In this document: positions 1-7,884 of the stretch, in pieces
Layout of the letters: each line of letters starts with the position of its first letter
Position numbering within the stretch: position 1 is the stretch's first letter
Assembly (NCBI GenBank): GCA_958366945.1
Contig: CATXCY010000004.1
Span: forward strand, 1-64,000
Origin: Bruticola sp004554425
GTDB taxonomy: Bacteria; Vulcanimicrobiota; Xenobia; Xenobiales; Xenobiaceae
Direction: 5' to 3'
Length of the DNA stretch: 64,000 bases
Program-made: the position numbers and the translations under genes
Notes under the pieces: generated by a model
Database searches by the model: none
What the model saw: only the letters and a program-made list of their open reading frames with translations
Told to the model about the DNA's origin: nothing

Positions 1-18
1 ACAAGTTAAACTAATCAT
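1..18 (-). CDS. Start of a second zinc-ribbon protein gene (partial)
   Basis: Only the first six codons (M-I-S-L-T-C) lie in the window; the gene runs off the left edge. They are identical, together with the Shine-Dalgarno region and about 37 bp of upstream DNA, to the start of the gene at 133-981. I infer a tandem paralogue. The rest of the protein cannot be seen. Confidence 0.6.
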
Positions 19-55
19 AATAAGATATTCCTTTCTTGTTTGCGGCTGCTTTAGA
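1..55. repeat. 55-bp direct repeat, copy 1
   Basis: Identical base for base to 964-1018. It covers the first six codons, the ribosome-binding site (AAGGAA on the minus strand) and part of the 5' leader. The copies are 963 bp apart, which matches a gene-sized tandem duplication. Copy 1 may extend left of the window. Confidence 0.9.
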
Positions 56-132
56 TGACACTTAAATTGCAAAAATCAACTCAAAACAGTCGTATAAAAG
101 TATCTTTGTATTAGCACAAAATAAAAGCTATG

Positions 133-981
133 TTATAAATTCAATAATGACTCTTTGGCATCACTCAATTTTGCCGCCTCAACTTTTAGATTACCAATCC
201 TATCTACCATTTTTTTTCTTTTAACGTATCTGCCTTTTATGAAAAAAAACAAAACAATAGGAGTCAACACAGACAACATCATAAAAGAGATGAAGCCGCC
301 TTCATAGAATAAACTGTGAAAGTACAGAGCACCTCCAACTAAAAGAAACAAAAGACACATACTAAAAAAAATAGTCAAATTATCATGTTTTCTTTTAGTA
401 ATCTCTAAAGAATCAATACTTGACTTCATCAATTTTATTTCATTTTCACATTTTTCAACTACTATATTTCTCAGATCATATATTCCATTACTTAAGCTGG
501 GAATTTCTCTAAGAGTAGTCACTAGATATTCTTTAGCTTCAGTATAAGCACTCCGCTTAAGACAATCATCAATTTCATCACTTAGCTTATGTAACGCAAT
601 CTTGTAGTTATCATCCTTGTATTTTTGTTTTTCTCTGTCAGATTTTGTACAGAAACTTTCGCCAAAGCTACCGTTTGTGGTATCGGCATATTTTTTTAAT
701 TTATCTGCATAAATGTTACGTTTTAACTCGTCAACTTGCGCTTCTATAGAAACGTCCTCTTCTAAAGCATGCTGTAAACATTCATTGTATTTTACATAAT
801 TACCTTGAGCATAAAATTTCTTAGCTAGAGTCAAGAGCTGTTCTGCTTTTGATTTACCAGCATGATATTGACTTGATTCTGAGATAATCACTTTAGTTCC
901 ACAGTATGAACATATAGCAACGTCCATATTCTTATCCATTTCTAAAGGAGCAGAGCAATTGGGACAAGTTAAACTAATCAT
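133..981 (-). CDS. Zinc-ribbon protein with two C-terminal membrane segments
   Basis: Unrecognised protein of 282 aa. The N-terminus holds a treble-clef/zinc-ribbon pattern, CPNC near residue 6 and CSYC about 20 residues later. The middle is charged and helical. Near the C-terminus two hydrophobic stretches flank a short glycine-containing turn and are followed by a basic segment, so the protein is probably anchored with a soluble zinc-binding head. I chose the ATG at 981 because AAGGAA lies 9 bp upstream and the protein then begins right at the zinc ribbon; an upstream in-frame start at 1050 has no such signal. The gene is clearly more AT-rich than its neighbours, a possible sign of transfer. 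The beginning of a second copy lies at the left edge of the window. Function unknown. Confidence 0.75.
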   Translation of the reverse strand: MISLTCPNCSAPLEMDKNMDVAICSYCGTKVIISESSQYHAGKSKAEQLLTLAKKFYAQGNYVKYNECLQHALEEDVSIEAQVDELKRNIYADKLKKYADTTNGSFGESFCTKSDREKQKYKDDNYKIALHKLSDEIDDCLKRSAYTEAKEYLVTTLREIPSLSNGIYDLRNIVVEKCENEIKLMKSSIDSLEITKRKHDNLTIFFSMCLLFLLVGGALYFHSLFYEGGFISFMMLSVLTPIVLFFFIKGRYVKRKKMVDRIGNLKVEAAKLSDAKESLLNL

Positions 982-1018
982 AATAAGATATTCCTTTCTT
1001 GTTTGCGGCTGCTTTAGA
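964..1018. repeat. 55-bp direct repeat, copy 2
   Basis: Matches 1-55 exactly, then diverges at 1019. It includes the start codon, ribosome-binding site and proximal leader of the zinc-ribbon gene. See copy 1. Confidence 0.9.
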
Positions 1019-1019
1019 C

Positions 1020-1060
1020 AATACCATAAGTGGGATATGGCATATACCATTTATGGTATT
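1020..1060. promoter_or_regulatory. Inverted repeat upstream of the zinc-ribbon gene
   Basis: A perfect 10-bp inverted repeat (AATACCATAA / TTATGGTATT) with a 21-bp spacer. The spacer is itself partly palindromic (ATATGG..CCAT). It lies 39 bp upstream of the start codon and just outside the 55-bp direct repeat. It could be an operator or the scar of a small mobile element. The role is inferred from position only. Confidence 0.4.
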
Positions 1061-1206
1061 ATTTTAATTCAATTACGCAGAAAATTTGCAAAATAGAACC
1101 TTATTCCTCCCATATTTTTTCTACTACGAAACTATGATATATCCCAGATACCGTGTTTCTGACGAGCAATATTTTCCTTAGCGATAACTTTTTTTAGCTT
1201 ACCCCC

Positions 1207-1235
1207 TTGCTTTTTTTTTCATCTCTTATTATAAT
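1207..1235 (+). promoter_or_regulatory. Sigma70-type promoter of tRNA-Ser
   Basis: A perfect -10 box TATAAT at 1230-1235 has a weak -35 (TTGCTT) 17 bp upstream. The predicted start site falls a few bases before the tRNA 5' end, as expected for a stable-RNA promoter. Confidence 0.65.
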
Positions 1236-1248
1236 CACGTCGTTCCAC

Positions 1249-1338
1249 GGAGCGATGGCCGAGAGGTTAAAGGCGCACGCCTGCTAAGCGTGAGGGTCCA
1301 AAAGGCCCACCTGGGTTCGAATCCCAGTCACTCCGCCA
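1249..1338 (+). tRNA. tRNA-Ser (anticodon GCT)
   Basis: A complete class II tRNA with long variable arm. The anticodon stem CACGC/GCGTG encloses the loop CTGCTAA with anticodon GCT at 1283-1285, reading AGC and AGU. The T arm is CTGGG-TTCGAAT-CCCAG. The CCA end is encoded. The acceptor stem pairs except for C5 against A68 (C1253 and A1330), an unusual mismatch. Confidence 0.95.
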
Positions 1339-1366
1339 CTGTAGAATAGCAATCCCCTATGAATAA

Positions 1367-1404
1367 CGGGTTTTGGGTTGAATGACCCGAAGCTCGTTTT
1401 TTTT
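1367..1404 (+). terminator. Possible terminator after tRNA-Ser
   Basis: A short stem (CGGGT / ACCCG) is followed after seven bases by a run of eight T. The gap between stem and T-run makes it a weak match to an intrinsic terminator. Confidence 0.35.
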
Positions 1405-1499
1405 ATTGCACAATCGATTCTGTTTTGCGCTTTTCCAAAACACAGGAGCGAGTTCACAGTGAGTTTTGCTTGTTCAAAAATTCAGGCAGGAGGAAATTT

Positions 1500-2879
1500 A
1501 TGACGGAAATTACCACTTATTTGAAAGAGAATGCCGCCAAGTTTGAGGAAGATCTCAAGTCTATTTTGCGCATTCCCAGCGTCAGCACCGACGAGAGTCA
1601 CAAAAAGGATATGCTGGCCTGCGCTCAGGAAGTAGTACGTCAGCTTCATGAAGCCGGCATTGAAAAGGCAGAAATTATGCCTACTCCCGGCCATCCTATC
1701 GTTTTTGCCCAGTCCGAGCAACTCCCCAACCGCCCTACCATTTTAGTTTACGGCCACTATGATGTGCAGCCCGAAGATCCTATCGAAGAGTGGGAGACCC
1801 CTCCTTTCGAGCCGACTATTCGTGACGGCAAGATCTACGCCCGCGGTACTTCCGACGACAAGGGCCAGTTCTTGGTACATATTAAAGCTGCCAAAACTCT
1901 CAATGATCTGAAGGCCATGCCCGTCAACTTAAAGTTCTGCATTGAAGGCGAGGAAGAATGCGGCAGCCCCAATTTAGACAATTGGATCGTCGAACATGCC
2001 GATCTTTTGAAAGCTGACGTTTTAGTTATTTCCGATACCACTATGTATGCTCCTGGCAAGCCTTCCTTGCTTTATGGCTTACGTGGTCTCACCTACTTAG
2101 AGGTAGAAATTAAAGGCGGAGATACCGACATGCACTCCGGCATGTTCGGCGGCGCTGTGCCTAACCCCATCAATGAGCTTTGCCGCATTATCGCCCACCT
2201 CAAAGATGACAAGTACCACATTACCGTGCCTCACTTCTATGACAAAGTACGTCCTCTTTCCGAAGAAGAGCGCAAAGAGTGGCAAGGCCTCGATTTTGAC
2301 GAAGAAGAATACCGTAAATTGGTCGGTTCTCCTGAACTTTGCGGTGAAGAAGGTTACTCTTGCATTGAGCGTCGCTGGGCTCGTCCCACTTTAGATGTCA
2401 ACGGCATTTGGGGCGGATTTACTGGCGAAGGTGCCAAGACCGTTATTCCCGCCAAAGCTTATGCCAAAATTTCTTGCCGTTTGGTGCCCGACCAGGACGA
2501 CCAAGAGATCGCCAAGCTTTTGGAAGCCGAAATTAGACGCTTGGCCTCCCCTGCCGTCACTGTCAAGGTGAGCGTCGATCACGGCGGCCCCGCTTGGATG
2601 ACTTCTCCGGATGATCCAGTACTTCGCGCAGCCAACGTGGCCGCCCAGAAAGCTTGGAACGCTACTCCTGTACGCGTACGCGAAGGCGGTTCTATTCCTA
2701 TTGTTTCCACCTTCACCAAAGTGCTCAACATTCCGGCCGTCCTCTTAGGCGTAGGCTTGGAAGATGAGCAAATTCACGCTCCCAACGAGCACCTTTCCTT
2801 AGAGAACTTCCACGCTGGTATCGCCGCTTCTGCATACTTAATGCAAGAAATCGCCGCTTTGCCCGAAATGAAGAAGTAA
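1500..2879 (+). CDS. M20 family metallodipeptidase
   Basis: A 459-aa cytosolic zinc peptidase of the M20/CNDP-like dipeptidase type, expected to split dipeptides or remove N-terminal residues from short peptides. The full set of family motifs is present: GHYDVQP with zinc ligand His86 and Asp88, ARGTSDDKGQ with the bridging Asp, EGEEECGS with the catalytic and ligand Glu around residues 151-153, DMHSGMFGG in the lid domain and a C-terminal IHAPNE. There is no signal peptide. The start at 1500 is set by AGGAGG ending about 6 bp upstream; an in-frame start at 1425 lacks one. The gene is a single transcription unit closed by a strong terminator, and it uses many C-ending codons, suggesting high expression. 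The exact substrate cannot be told from sequence. Confidence 0.92.
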   Translation: MTEITTYLKENAAKFEEDLKSILRIPSVSTDESHKKDMLACAQEVVRQLHEAGIEKAEIMPTPGHPIVFAQSEQLPNRPTILVYGHYDVQPEDPIEEWETPPFEPTIRDGKIYARGTSDDKGQFLVHIKAAKTLNDLKAMPVNLKFCIEGEEECGSPNLDNWIVEHADLLKADVLVISDTTMYAPGKPSLLYGLRGLTYLEVEIKGGDTDMHSGMFGGAVPNPINELCRIIAHLKDDKYHITVPHFYDKVRPLSEEERKEWQGLDFDEEEYRKLVGSPELCGEEGYSCIERRWARPTLDVNGIWGGFTGEGAKTVIPAKAYAKISCRLVPDQDDQEIAKLLEAEIRRLASPAVTVKVSVDHGGPAWMTSPDDPVLRAANVAAQKAWNATPVRVREGGSIPIVSTFTKVLNIPAVLLGVGLEDEQIHAPNEHLSLENFHAGIAASAYLMQEIAALPEMKK

Positions 2880-2922
2880 ACTCTATACATTTTGCCAAGC
2901 GGCCCAATTAAGGACGCCATAT

Positions 2923-2965
2923 AAAAAGCTGCCCGCACCAAATTCAGTGCGGGCAGCTTTTTTTT
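2923..2965. terminator. Bidirectional intrinsic terminator
   Basis: A perfect stem of about 15 bp (core AGCTGCCCGCAC / GTGCGGGCAGCT) has an 8-base loop, a T-run on the plus strand and a shorter one on the minus strand. It closes the M20 peptidase gene and the leftward genes that end at 2984. Confidence 0.92.
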
Positions 2966-2983
2966 GTTATCTAGATGATTCTA

Positions 2984-3325
2984 TTACAGTTTGCAAATTT
3001 CTACATATTTAGCTTTAAAACTTAAGCTGAAAAATTCATTTTTATCATCATCTAAAACAGATATGATAATAGAGCCATCTTGATCTAATTTGAGCTCTAG
3101 AATACTGAAATCATCAGTATTTCCAGTAAGGCCTGAATATTCAGTTACATCATAAAATTTCACTAAAACTAAACCTGTTTCCGGAGACAAATTATCATAA
3201 TTACTTTGCATCCAGTAACAAAAATTTATTTTTAGCTCTAGCTCTTCTTTTTCGGCATTGTAACTTACAAATTCAAGCAAACTATCATGTAGCTCGTATT
3301 GATCTAAAAATTGGGTAATATTCAT
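2984..3325 (-). CDS. Unrecognised 113-aa protein with LHDS motif
   Basis: A small acidic soluble protein. An ELHDSLLEF motif near the N-terminus is followed by alternating beta-strand-like segments, a pattern seen in several small uncharacterised bacterial families; I cannot assign one. It starts 3 bp after the stop codon of the exonuclease gene and has no clear ribosome-binding site, so it is probably translated by coupling. The shared bidirectional terminator lies just beyond it. Confidence 0.65.
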   Translation of the reverse strand: MNITQFLDQYELHDSLLEFVSYNAEKEELELKINFCYWMQSNYDNLSPETGLVLVKFYDVTEYSGLTGNTDDFSILELKLDQDGSIIISVLDDDKNEFFSLSFKAKYVEICKL

Positions 3326-3328
3326 TAT

Positions 3329-4201
3329 TTAGTTTAATGCACCCAAGTTTATCCCCAAATTGTTGCAAAAGTTTTCAGCTTCATTGTCGGGATTTTTTAT
3401 AGCAAAATCGGCTAAATTTTCTAATTCAAAAGGCAAAGGTACATCTTTGCACACAGTAGCCAAGCATCTATTTAGACGCAAGCGCTCTTGGGAAGCGGCA
3501 ATTTCAGCAGCAAAACGGCCGGCTAAATTTGGTTGTTCCATCAATTTATCTAAACTGCCACATTTATTTAAAAGCTTGGCACCAGTTTTTTCGCCTATAC
3601 CTTTGATACCAATAATATTATCTGAAGTATCGCCCATTAAAGCCAACCAATCGACGATTAGCTCGGCAGGTACGCCGCAATAATGTTCCTGGCAAGTATT
3701 TTTGTCTACATAGTGATCCTTAGCTTTGCCATCTGAAGGCATCATAACGGCAATATCACCTTCCAACGCTAGCAATTGTGCCAAGTCTTTGTCTTTAGAC
3801 ATAACACGAACTTTCCAACCTTTTTGTAAAGCTTTGGCTGCCAAAGTGCCAATTACGTCATCAGCTTCATAGCCATCGGCAGAAACTATCGTATAGCCTA
3901 GATGGCGGCACATATCAATAGCTAAAGGTATTTGTACTTTTAGATCTGGATCAACAGGCGGACGGTTGGCTTTGTATTCTGGAGAAAGTTCGCAGCGAAA
4001 TACCGGTACTGGACTTTCAAAAGCGCAAATGCAATATTCCATGCCCAATTTGTGGCGCCAACTTTTTAGGGTTCTGGCTAAGCCATAAACGGCTCCGGTA
4101 GGCACACCCTGCGGACTGGTTAAACGAGCATTGCGCCCCAAACCGTAAAAGCTTTTAAATATTTGATACATAGTATCGACAATATACAAAGTATCGGACA
4201 T
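3329..4201 (-). CDS. Stand-alone 5'-3' exonuclease (Pol I N-domain / ExoIX-like)
   Basis: This 290-aa protein matches the 5'-nuclease domain of DNA polymerase I without a polymerase part. It is expected to cut flap or 5' ends during removal of RNA primers and in repair. Visible metal-site motifs are YEADDVIGTLA, SKDKDLAQL and GDTSDNIIGIKGIGEKTG, the last being the helix-hairpin-helix that binds DNA. An N-terminal IVDTMYQIFKSF provides the first acidic residue. The ATG at 4201 has GAAGGGA about 8 bp upstream. The T-run of the preceding gene's terminator ends right against this ribosome-binding site. The 113-aa gene follows after 3 bp. Confidence 0.9.
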   Translation of the reverse strand: MSDTLYIVDTMYQIFKSFYGLGRNARLTSPQGVPTGAVYGLARTLKSWRHKLGMEYCICAFESPVPVFRCELSPEYKANRPPVDPDLKVQIPLAIDMCRHLGYTIVSADGYEADDVIGTLAAKALQKGWKVRVMSKDKDLAQLLALEGDIAVMMPSDGKAKDHYVDKNTCQEHYCGVPAELIVDWLALMGDTSDNIIGIKGIGEKTGAKLLNKCGSLDKLMEQPNLAGRFAAEIAASQERLRLNRCLATVCKDVPLPFELENLADFAIKNPDNEAENFCNNLGINLGALN

Positions 4202-4213
4202 GGTTTATTCCCT

Positions 4214-4263
4214 TCAAAAAAAATCCGGGATGCTATTCGCGCTAAGCTCAAGCTTTTCCCGGA
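4214..4263 (-). terminator. Intrinsic terminator of the nitroreductase operon
   Basis: On the minus strand TCCGGGA and TCCCGGA form a stem around a long loop, followed by eight T. It separates the nitroreductase operon from the exonuclease gene, whose ribosome-binding site starts immediately after the T-run. Confidence 0.75.
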
Positions 4264-4285
4264 CATTAAGTTAAAAGACTAAAAA

Positions 4286-4951
4286 CTAATAAGCGTCAGG
4301 ACTGCGCCGACCAGGGTTAATTGGCAAAGTTGCAGGATCAACTTTTTTAGAAGATTTTGGCCAGCCAAAAGCCTGAGCAACTAAAACTTTCACTCCTCCC
4401 CCCAAGTTATAGTCGCGGTTAATTTCATCCATAGTAGGCTTAGCTCCCACTACTACATTACCTAATCCGATAGAGGCACAGTAAAGGCCGGCATTTTGAT
4501 ATAGTGAACCAGCGTGAGAATAGGCAAAATTATCCGGCACCGCAGCGTAATAAAAAAGCATAGGGGCTTCCTTGAACTTGCCTCTACGGGCGTCTCCGCT
4601 GTTGACCAGCACTAATTTATTGTTAATGGCATCATAATGCCAAAGACCATCAGCCTTAGCTACATAAACATCAATATTTCTCCTATCCATAGCAGTAGGA
4701 GCGGTGTGCTTACCGTCAGCACGATTGATACCCCAAGTGGCCCAAAGCAAATTGCTGACAATTTGCCTAGGAATATCTTTTTGTAACAAAAAATCACGCT
4801 CGGCATGACGATTACTGAATACATCCATAATCGGACAGCCGCCAGTAGTAACCGGCTTAGGCAAATCGATCGCTTTGGGCTGAGCCGCACAGCTCAAAGT
4901 TAAAGAAGCTACCGCCCCCAGTGTAAATAAAAAATTTTTTACTTGCAGCAT
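4286..4951 (-). CDS. Exported SagB-type nitroreductase
   Basis: A 221-aa FMN-dependent nitroreductase-fold protein related to the SagB/ThcOx group. It carries an N-terminal signal peptide (hydrophobic stretch to about residue 22, then CAAQP), so it should act outside the cytoplasm; the cysteine there is only a weak lipobox. Family features are SNRHAERDF near the N-terminus (phosphate/FMN contact), a NLLWATWGINR helix, SLYQNAGLYCASIGLGNVVVG in the dimer core (the run is split here across residues 150-170) and an AFGWP motif near the C-terminus. It is the last gene of a three-gene operon behind an ECF-S-like membrane protein and a ModE-like regulator, with only 5 bp before it. The substrate is unknown. 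A reducing partner in the periplasm is not obvious from the operon. Confidence 0.8.
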   Translation of the reverse strand: MLQVKNFLFTLGAVASLTLSCAAQPKAIDLPKPVTTGGCPIMDVFSNRHAERDFLLQKDIPRQIVSNLLWATWGINRADGKHTAPTAMDRRNIDVYVAKADGLWHYDAINNKLVLVNSGDARRGKFKEAPMLFYYAAVPDNFAYSHAGSLYQNAGLYCASIGLGNVVVGAKPTMDEINRDYNLGGGVKVLVAQAFGWPKSSKKVDPATLPINPGRRSPDAY

Positions 4952-4956
4952 AATTA

Positions 4957-5613
4957 TTAAACAGCCTTCGCTTTCTCTGAATTGTCCACCTTACTCTTAG
5001 AGCTTGCTAACGCAACTTCATTCTGTACAGCGCCTGGCATAATTCTAGCTAATTCAGGATTGAGCACTTCTAAAATTTTACAGGAAACTAAACCAAAAGC
5101 CCAGCCTACTACAATACGCCAAGCGATAATAAAAGCTAAAATAACGGCCAAAGGCTGCCCCAAGGTAAGTGGGCTTTGGGAAATACGCTGAGCTGCTTGA
5201 GATACATCTATGCCCAAAAAGACTACTCCATTAAATAAGCCGCACAAACTGGCCACAATTCCCGCTATTATACAAGCGCTCATAACACTTATTTTATTGA
5301 GACCGAATTTCACAAAAATTATATCTACAACCAAAGCTTCCACAACTATGCAATAAAGAGCAAAAAACTTAAAGCCACCAGTTAAAATAAAATTGACCGC
5401 TGCTGTGGCCAGTCCACACAAAGTTACAATTCCAAAACGCGGAATGCGGCTGAAAAGTACGGTATAAACCATAACGTTAAGGCCTACCAAAACCGAACCT
5501 TTCATAGAAAAATTGATTAAATGAAGCAAATTGCCAACGACCAATTCCAATACGGAATTGCAACAAGTTAGCATAGCCGTAAAAGTCAACTCTTTAACTG
5601 AGAGGTTCTTCAT
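4957..5613 (-). CDS. ECF transporter S-component-like membrane protein
   Basis: A 218-aa integral membrane protein with about five to six hydrophobic helices and a polar 25-residue C-terminal tail. The opening VKELTFTAMLTCCNSVLE, a short amphipathic start leading into the first helix, resembles S components of ECF-type vitamin or metal transporters. No ECF ATPase or T component is in the window, so it would have to share a module encoded elsewhere. The start lies inside the ModE-like gene (20-bp overlap), which argues for translational coupling. With a ModE-type regulator in front, a molybdate/tungstate or cofactor substrate is a guess only. Confidence 0.6.
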   Translation of the reverse strand: MKNLSVKELTFTAMLTCCNSVLELVVGNLLHLINFSMKGSVLVGLNVMVYTVLFSRIPRFGIVTLCGLATAAVNFILTGGFKFFALYCIVVEALVVDIIFVKFGLNKISVMSACIIAGIVASLCGLFNGVVFLGIDVSQAAQRISQSPLTLGQPLAVILAFIIAWRIVVGWAFGLVSCKILEVLNPELARIMPGAVQNEVALASSKSKVDNSEKAKAV

Positions 5614-6004
5614 GGCTCTTATCCCCGTCAGTTTCTTGACCTAGACTTTGCTTATCTTTCAACTCTTCCACAGCTTGCAAAAAATCATGCCACGGCCCTT
5701 GGGCAGCTTCATTTATTTTTTCTACCATAGCTTCATAATGGCGCAATAGTAAAAAAGCGCCCTCAGTAAGCTCAGCTCCACCATGATCGTGGCCACCAAT
5801 AAACTTTTTCATCAACTTTATGCCAAGCTCTTTTTCCAAAGTGCTCAAAACTCGGTGAGCCTTAGCATAAGACATATTTAAATTTAGGGCAGCTTTGCGA
5901 ATAGACCCATATTTTTCCACTCCACGCAACAAAATATAAGGGCCCGGTCCCATAAAGCGTTGTCCATCTACATCACAAATGCGCAGAAGAATTTTAATAT
6001 TCAT
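5594..6004 (-). CDS. ModE-like winged-helix transcription regulator
   Basis: A 136-aa protein matching the N-terminal DNA-binding domain of ModE: a helix-turn-helix around GSIRKAALNLNMSYAKAHRV, then EKELGIKLMKK and a wing loop GGHDHGGAELT. ModE normally has GG-rich GGG in that loop; here two histidines flank the Asp. The molybdate-binding (molbindin) domains are absent, so it either senses something else, senses metal through the wing histidines or is constitutive. It is first in the operon with the ECF-S-like and nitroreductase genes and probably controls them. The ribosome-binding site is weak. The charged C-terminal tail is of unknown use. Confidence 0.8.
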   Translation of the reverse strand: MNIKILLRICDVDGQRFMGPGPYILLRGVEKYGSIRKAALNLNMSYAKAHRVLSTLEKELGIKLMKKFIGGHDHGGAELTEGAFLLLRHYEAMVEKINEAAQGPWHDFLQAVEELKDKQSLGQETDGDKSHEEPLS

Positions 6005-6143
6005 AGAAAAAAATCTCTTTAACTAAATCAAGTTGCCAACAGCCAAGTTTACTTATTTACTTTCAAAATATCTAACTCAAAAAGCTAGCAACTCGTTTCC
6101 GTTATTCTCCCAAAAATATATCTCTTCCCTTTTTTATTTAGTG

Positions 6144-6191
6144 CAAAAAAAAATTAACGCTCCGACAATTTTGCCATAAATTGCCGAAGCG
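6144..6191 (-). terminator. Intrinsic terminator after the exported zincin gene
   Basis: On the minus strand a 14-bp stem with two G-T pairs (CGCTTCGGCAATTT / AAATTGTCGGAGCG) and a 5-base loop is followed by TTAATTTTTTTTT. It separates the zincin gene from the ModE-like operon. Confidence 0.88.
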
Positions 6192-6220
6192 CCAAGAATT
6201 GCTTTGACTAAAAAATAGCT

Positions 6221-7741
6221 CTAGCCACGCACCAAAACAGAAGGTTTAGCTAAAGCCTTACGAACTGCTTTTATTTGGCTATTGGGGACATTAAGCAAAA
6301 CGATTACGCTGCGATCTTTAGCCATAATTTCAGCTTTTAAGCCAGATTGTTTGACAGCGCGGACAAATTCTTGAGCATCGCCTTCACTATCCCAAACCGT
6401 AGCCCAAATAGTAAAACTGTCTCTATTCTTGCTTTTAGCAGCTGCCACAGTTTCCGTAGTTTTAGTCTTATTATCAATGCTCTTTTTATCATCATTGTTT
6501 TGCTGACCATCGCTAGTTTTTATTGTATCAGCAATAAGCTGGCTTTTATCGTCTAAACCGTAACTTTCGTAAGCTTGACTGTACACCCGCCAAGTATCGC
6601 CTCCCCAACCTCTAGCTACAGCCATAGACTGAGTAGATAAAAACTTTTCTGCCCAGGTACGAATAACATATTCTCCAGCTGTATCATCACCTAAACTGAC
6701 ATAATTACCAAATGATTTAGGCAAAGCGCTTAAATCTATATTTTTAGGCAAATCTACTTTTTTAAGATGCTTAAAGGGATGGAGTACATGTTCGGTAGAG
6801 ACAGGAGGCTCAGCAAAAGCGTTATTGATACCGCGTAACCCTTGCTGCTCTTGAATAGTTTGGCAAAATTCTAAGCCACTCAAATAAGGCATAAGGGTAA
6901 TAGCTCTAACAATAAGAGGAGCTTGCTCCAATTGCGGGAATTGGTTGATACCTTTTTCTATGAGCTTGGGTGAACCAACTACATATTTTGTAACGGTCTC
7001 TCCACTTAATCCCATAGAAGAAGCCAAATAATCAAACATAGTTTGGGTAGCGTCACCTTCAGCCACAGCCGTCAGAGCCAATTCTTTGTCGAGGCTACCG
7101 TCTACTTGCAAAAGTTTTTGACCTAAATCAAAATTCTGATCTTGCAAAGCATGGCAAAGTTCGTGCACTAATAATAAGTCGCTTAAATCGATATTGAACT
7201 GACTCAGAATTTTGCCCAACATGCCATCTAGCTTAGGTTCTTGTAAAATGTCGGTTACTACCAACAAAATTTTATTGATAGTGTCATAAAGGCCACGCAC
7301 TTGCTCAGAATAGAGTAAATCGGAATAATTTTGAAAAGTTTGACCATTTTCTAGAAGTCCAAGATGATGGAAGAAAAGATCGCGTCTACCTTGCACATAA
7401 GGCTTTGAAGCTTTTTTATTAGCTTCTACCAAGTAGCGACCAGCTTCACTTTGTGTACAAAAATGGCAATTGACAGCTTCTTTAAAGTGTAAACTTCTAG
7501 CCCTCTGTACTTCTTTAATTAGACGCTGCACTTGTTTTTTGGCAGCGGCAGAATCGTTATAGTCATCAACTTTTACTCTTGAATTTTGAGCAAGATATTG
7601 ACGAGTATGGCCATCTTGAGCAAATTTGTCAGCTGGATCGGCCCAAGCAGAAGAGCAACACAGCGTTCCCAGAGCGACAATAAAAGTTGCTCTAAATAAA
7701 AATTGTTTCTTATTACGCCAAAAATCACTAAAAATGTTCAT
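6221..7741 (-). CDS. Exported zincin-like metallopeptidase
   Basis: A 506-aa protein with a signal peptide (cleavage probable after AWA near residue 35), so it acts outside the cytoplasm. The zinc motif VHELCHALQDQNFDL has His193, Glu194 and His197. A conserved AVAEGDATQTMFDYL about 45 residues later supplies a likely third ligand Glu, a pattern known from uncharacterised HExxH proteins with HALQDQ. The C-terminal third is polar and low-complexity (Lys/Asp/Thr), then ends in a small alpha/beta domain. I chose the ATG at 7741 because the signal peptide begins there; the in-frame start 90 bp upstream adds a non-signal extension. The ribosome-binding site (GAAG) is weak. The substrate is unknown. 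Confidence 0.75.
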   Translation of the reverse strand: MNIFSDFWRNKKQFLFRATFIVALGTLCCSSAWADPADKFAQDGHTRQYLAQNSRVKVDDYNDSAAAKKQVQRLIKEVQRARSLHFKEAVNCHFCTQSEAGRYLVEANKKASKPYVQGRRDLFFHHLGLLENGQTFQNYSDLLYSEQVRGLYDTINKILLVVTDILQEPKLDGMLGKILSQFNIDLSDLLLVHELCHALQDQNFDLGQKLLQVDGSLDKELALTAVAEGDATQTMFDYLASSMGLSGETVTKYVVGSPKLIEKGINQFPQLEQAPLIVRAITLMPYLSGLEFCQTIQEQQGLRGINNAFAEPPVSTEHVLHPFKHLKKVDLPKNIDLSALPKSFGNYVSLGDDTAGEYVIRTWAEKFLSTQSMAVARGWGGDTWRVYSQAYESYGLDDKSQLIADTIKTSDGQQNNDDKKSIDNKTKTTETVAAAKSKNRDSFTIWATVWDSEGDAQEFVRAVKQSGLKAEIMAKDRSVIVLLNVPNSQIKAVRKALAKPSVLVRG

Positions 7742-7884
7742 TTTTTCTTCGTTTTGCCTTAGTTTTGCCAAAAAAATGCGCAAAAGCCACACCGCTCTAT
7801 CTTGTAAACAAAACGGTGCAGCTCTTGCCAAAAGTCACGCTATATGTGAACGAAAGCTAACTTGCTTTTTCCTAAGCAATCAAC

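Noticed and set aside
1425..1499. Longer N-terminus for the M20 dipeptidase
   Set aside because: AGGAGG lies right before the ATG at 1500, and the added residues do not resemble the family.
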